Part shown: piece by piece, positions 61,024 to 64,000 of the stretch | Layout of the letters: each line of letters starts with the position of its first letter | How positions within the stretch are numbered: the first letter of the stretch is position 1 | Assembly (NCBI GenBank): GCA_965206615.1 | Contig: CBDBKI010000005.1 | Coordinates: 682,001 to 746,000 of the forward strand | Length of the DNA: 64,000 bases | Source of the DNA: VXNE01 sp965206615 | Lineage (GTDB): Bacteria; Pseudomonadota; Gammaproteobacteria; Pseudomonadales; Azotimanducaceae | Reading direction: 5' to 3' | The notes under the pieces: generated by a model | What the model saw: only the letters and a program-made list of their open reading frames with translations | Databases searched by the model: none | What the model was told of the DNA's origin: nothing | Translations under genes and position numbers: made by a program

Positions 61024-62106
61024 ATGCAGTTCGGGCTCTGCGTAGCGACGCACATCGACAACATCGGGCTCATTGAGCACGCCGAGCGGCTCGGTTTCGA
61101 CCGGGTGTGGGTGCCGGACTCGCAGATGATCTGGTCCGACTGCTACGCGACGCTTGCCCTCGCTGCGCAACGGACCTCGCGGATCCAGCTTGGTACCGGC
61201 GTCGCCATCGTCGGCACGCGGATCGCACCGGTCACGGCACACTCCATCGCGACGGTGAACCGCATCGCGCCGGGCCGGACCTTCCTCGGGATCGGCACGG
61301 GCCACACGGCCATGCGTGTCATGGGATTCGACCCGATCAAGGCGCCGGTGTTCCGCGAGTACGTGCGCGTCGTGCGGGAACTGCTCGCCGGCGAAGAGGT
61401 GGAGTACACCCTGAACGGCGAGATCCGCCTCATCCGGTTCCTGCACCGGGACCTGCGGTTCATCGACATCGACCACCCGATTCCAATCTACGTGGCGGCG
61501 AACGGCCCTCTCGCGCTACGCGTGGCAGGCGCCTACGGGGATGGTCGGGTGGCGGGGCTCGAAGCGCCCGCTGCGTTCCGCAGCAACATCGCTCGTGTCG
61601 AAAACGGCGCTGCCGCGGTCGGTCGCACCCTGGACCGGGACACGTTCCACACGGCGGCACTGACCGGCGTCTGTGTTCTGAAACCCGGCGAGCGCCTGGA
61701 CTCGGAACGCGTGGTGGACCGCTGCGGCTCGATGGTCGGAACCGCGCTGCACGGTCTGTGGGAGGCGGTGCAACTGGCCGGTACCGAGGACCTGGTGCGC
61801 GACGATATGCGCCCGACCTGGGAGGCCTATCGGGACTTCATCGCCGCGAAGCGCCTGCCGCGCGAACGCGCCGGCCAGGTGGTGCATCTCGGGCACTGTA
61901 CCTTTCTCGTCGAGGAGGAGCGGCAGTTCGTGACGCCCGAGGCGATTCGCGCAAGCGGCGGGCTCGTGGGAGAGCCCGACGAGATCATCGAGATGCTGCA
62001 CGAACGCGAGCGGGCGGGGCTGAGGGAGGTATTCCTGCTGCCGCCCATGGAGTTCGCCGAAGAGATGCTGACGGATTTTGCCGAGCAGGTGATGGCGCGC
62101 TATTGA
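61024..62106 (+). CDS. LLM-class F420/flavin oxidoreductase
   Basis: A 360-residue luciferase-like TIM-barrel protein. Motifs are HAERLGFDRVWVPDSQMIWSDCYATLALAAQRTSRIQLGTGV, TVNRIAPGRTFLGIGTGHTAMRVMG and IPIYVAANGPLALRVAGAYGDG. The last resembles F420-dependent reductases of the Mer type. GAGGCGAAGAG lies before the ATG. It pairs with a PhyH gene, as elsewhere in this region flavin and iron oxygenases are neighbours. Confidence 0.91.
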   Translation: MQFGLCVATHIDNIGLIEHAERLGFDRVWVPDSQMIWSDCYATLALAAQRTSRIQLGTGVAIVGTRIAPVTAHSIATVNRIAPGRTFLGIGTGHTAMRVMGFDPIKAPVFREYVRVVRELLAGEEVEYTLNGEIRLIRFLHRDLRFIDIDHPIPIYVAANGPLALRVAGAYGDGRVAGLEAPAAFRSNIARVENGAAAVGRTLDRDTFHTAALTGVCVLKPGERLDSERVVDRCGSMVGTALHGLWEAVQLAGTEDLVRDDMRPTWEAYRDFIAAKRLPRERAGQVVHLGHCTFLVEEERQFVTPEAIRASGGLVGEPDEIIEMLHERERAGLREVFLLPPMEFAEEMLTDFAEQVMARY

Positions 62107-62129
62107 GGCACCTGTTGCGGCGATAACGT

Positions 62130-62225
62130 GTAGGGGCCGCCCTTGTGGCGTCCCGCTTCGAATTCACCCACAGCCCCGGGCGACCACGAGGGTCGGGGAC
62201 GGGCGACCACAAGGGTCGCCCCTAC
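62130..62225. repeat. Dispersed hairpins, copy 14
   Basis: GTAGGGGCCGCC followed by GGCGTCCC (an imperfect pair that looks like two stem types recombined), linker TTCGAATTCACCCACA, a broken GGGCGACC stem, then a perfect GGGCGACC/GGTCGCCC with loop ACAAG ending CCCCTAC. It lies between two convergent gene ends (62106 and 62250). Confidence 0.82.
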
Positions 62226-62249
62226 AGCGTCAGCGCCCGTCCCACGGCG

Positions 62250-63116
62250 TCAGTCGTACCGTCCCAACGCCAGCCTTGCCTTGGCGAAATCGGGTCCCTC
62301 GCGCCCGAAGCCGAGGAAGTTGTTGACGCCGAGCAGATCCGCGAACTCGGGTGGGTTGCGGTCGAGCATCTCCTGGGTCACGCCTTCCCGAATGAGTTCC
62401 TGGGTGCGGATGTAGGAGCGGCAGTAGACGACCGCTGCATTGACCCGGAGTCCCGGCACCTTTCGGTCGTAAGCCGCGTGCCACGTGTTGCCGGCGCAGA
62501 CCACCACCGATCCGGCCTTCATCTCGAGTGGTATGCAGTCCGGGTTCGTGTAGACGTTGCTTTCTTCCTCGGACACTGGCCGGCGCAGCAACTGGTTGCT
62601 CCCGGGGACCACGGCGAACGCGCCGAGGTCTCGCTCGTAGTCGACCAGGGCGTAGTTGGCCACCGCGACCGACACCGGATTCGAGAGCTGCAGCGTCCAC
62701 TGGTCGGTGTGCAAACGCGGGGTCGGTCCCCCTTTCGTGCGCACATGGGAATAGATTGTCGAGAGCACCATGCTCCGGCCGAGCAGGTATCGCATCAGCG
62801 CGACCGTGTACTCGTTCTGCGCCAGCTTCTCGAAGACGGGATCCTCGTAGAGCAGGTAGCAGCCCTCCCGCACCTTGCCGCCGTCCCAGGTGTGCAGGTC
62901 GAGTGGCTTGCCGGTCTTGTCGCTGACCTGCGCGACGATCACGTCGCGCATGTGCCTGACCATGTCCACCGGCATGGCGTCGGGGACGACCGTGTACCCC
63001 TGCTCCTCGAGTTCGAAGACGTTCTCCTCGAGCCCCAGCCGGCGTATCTCGCCGAAGACGATCTCGCGCGACGTCGGTTCGCGCTCCTGTGCAAGGTTCT
63101 CTGCTGCTTCGCTCAT
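62250..63116 (-). CDS. PhyH-family dioxygenase, tandem copy c
   Basis: A 288-residue member with H136 and D138 (RLHTDQWTLQ), H213 (NTWHAAYDRK) and R224. The N-terminus EREPTSREIVFGEIRRLGLEENVFELEEQGYTVV is shared with the next gene. It belongs to a different subgroup from the 46036/47014 twins. It lies 22 bases after the gene at 63139, on the same strand. Confidence 0.92.
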   Translation of the reverse strand: MSEAAENLAQEREPTSREIVFGEIRRLGLEENVFELEEQGYTVVPDAMPVDMVRHMRDVIVAQVSDKTGKPLDLHTWDGGKVREGCYLLYEDPVFEKLAQNEYTVALMRYLLGRSMVLSTIYSHVRTKGGPTPRLHTDQWTLQLSNPVSVAVANYALVDYERDLGAFAVVPGSNQLLRRPVSEEESNVYTNPDCIPLEMKAGSVVVCAGNTWHAAYDRKVPGLRVNAAVVYCRSYIRTQELIREGVTQEMLDRNPPEFADLLGVNNFLGFGREGPDFAKARLALGRYD

Positions 63117-63138
63117 GGGGCAGGCGCCTCCAACGGCT

Positions 63139-64000
63139 TCAGTCGTAGCGTCCCAGTGTCAGCCTGGCCTTGCCGAAGTCCGGTCCCTCGCGCCCGAAGC
63201 CGAGGAAGTTGTTGACGCCGAGCAGATCCGCGAACTCGGGCGGGTTGCGGTCGAGCATCTCCTGGGTCACACCTTCCCGAATGAGTTCCTGGGTGCGAAT
63301 GTAGGAGCGGCAGTAGGCCACGGCGGCGTTGACGCGCAGTCCCGGCACCTTGCGTTCGTAAGCCCCGTGCCAGGTACAGCCCGCCGTCACGACCACCGAG
63401 CCGGCCTTCATCTCGAGGGGGATGCAGTCGGGGTTCCCGTAGACGTTGCTCTCTTCTTCGGACACCGGCCGGCGCAGCAACTGGTTGCTCCCGGGGACGA
63501 CCGCGAAAGCCCCGAGGTCGCGCTCGTAGTCGACCAGCGCGTAGTTGGCAACGGCGATCGAGACGGGGTTCGAGAGCTGCAGCGTCCACTGGTCGGTGTG
63601 CAGCGGGAGCGGCGCGTCGCCCTTGGCGCGTACGTGGGAATAGATGGTCGAGAGCACCATGCTGCGGCCGAGCAGGTATCGCATCAGCGCGACCGTGTAC
63701 TCGTTCTGCGCGAGCTTCTCGAAGACCGGGTCTTCGTACAGGAGGTAGCAGCCTTCCCGGAGCGTACCGCCGTCCCAGTTGTGCAGGTCCGGCTTCTTTC
63801 CGGTCTTGTCGGCGACCTGGGCGAGGATCACCTCGCGCATGCGCTCGACCTGGTCCATGGAGAGGGCGTTCTCGACGATGGAGAACCCCTGTTCCTCGAT
63901 CTCGACGACGTTCTTCTCGAGTCCGAGCCTGCGGATCTCCCCGAAAACGATCTCGCGCGACGTCGGTTCGCGCTCCTGCATCAGGTCCACTGCCGCTTCG
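63139..64000 (-). CDS. PhyH-family dioxygenase, tandem copy d (5' end cut)
   Basis: At least 287 residues, nearly identical to the preceding gene, with the same LHTDQW, CTWHGAYERK and PGLRVNAAV site. The frame continues to the window edge as EAAVDLMQEREPTS. By comparison with the neighbour only about two codons and the ATG are missing. GTG 63990 is a possible but unlikely internal start. The pair is a second recent tandem PhyH duplication. Confidence 0.91.
   Translation of the reverse strand, partial: EAAVDLMQEREPTSREIVFGEIRRLGLEKNVVEIEEQGFSIVENALSMDQVERMREVILAQVADKTGKKPDLHNWDGGTLREGCYLLYEDPVFEKLAQNEYTVALMRYLLGRSMVLSTIYSHVRAKGDAPLPLHTDQWTLQLSNPVSIAVANYALVDYERDLGAFAVVPGSNQLLRRPVSEEESNVYGNPDCIPLEMKAGSVVVTAGCTWHGAYERKVPGLRVNAAVAYCRSYIRTQELIREGVTQEMLDRNPPEFADLLGVNNFLGFGREGPDFGKARLTLGRYD

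Overview
This is a GC-rich window whose gene content suggests an uncultivated marine-type or host-associated member of the Pseudomonadota, probably a gammaproteobacterium. The reasons are five TonB-dependent receptors of the Xanthomonas/Caulobacter type, a type II secretion pseudopilin, and many oxidative and hydrolytic catabolic genes: sulfatases, phytanoyl-CoA dioxygenase-like (PhyH) oxygenases, Baeyer-Villiger monooxygenases, luciferase-like oxidoreductases and amidohydrolases. No ribosomal or other phylogenetic marker is present, so the taxonomy is inference. I see no dedicated transcriptional regulator except the HigA antitoxin.

Layout. 1-703: the tail of a protein with a P/Homo B domain, then an orphan gspG. 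1008-7091: a cupin, a PPOX-fold protein, then an operon of sulfatase, DUF1330 protein and YghU-like glutathione transferase, facing a double-DUF1330 gene, and an SDR. 7132-10279 (minus): an operon of secreted protein, Baeyer-Villiger monooxygenase and VOC protein. 10456-17142: a DMT exporter, a long Baeyer-Villiger monooxygenase and a TonB receptor with a clear terminator. 17318-19177: gene scars, tRNA-Asn and a DUF4143 ATPase. 19403-39402: an array of four minus-strand TonB receptors. Two insertions split the array. The first (25404-29634) is an ORF-deleted group II intron whose domain V is itself interrupted by a complete RIT element (recombinase in trio). The second (32837-36031) is a scarred island with two integrase tails, a deleted Hsp90-like ATPase and an intact HigBA pair. 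39481-43402: a tandem duplication of a DUF3604 gene, one copy frameshifted. 43369-64000: a catabolic region with seven PhyH genes, two iduronate-2-sulfatase-like sulfatases, two LLM oxidoreductases, a flavin hydroxylase, a D-aminoacylase-like amidohydrolase, a decarboxylase-like amidohydrolase, esterases and a PPOX protein.

The likely joint role (inference) is uptake of organic substrates through the TonB receptors, sulfate removal by periplasmic sulfatases, and ring or chain oxidation by PhyH, Baeyer-Villiger and flavin enzymes.

The most unusual feature is an intergenic family of short hairpins at about 14 loci. Their 8-bp stems differ from copy to copy but stay self-complementary, while the five-base loop (ACAAG/ACGAG or its complement) is constant. 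Outer ends read GTAGGGG and CCCCTAC. In five places the TAG of the repeat is the stop codon of the neighbouring gene or gene remnant, and in two places a T-tract turns the hairpin into a probable terminator. The group II intron sits inside one copy.
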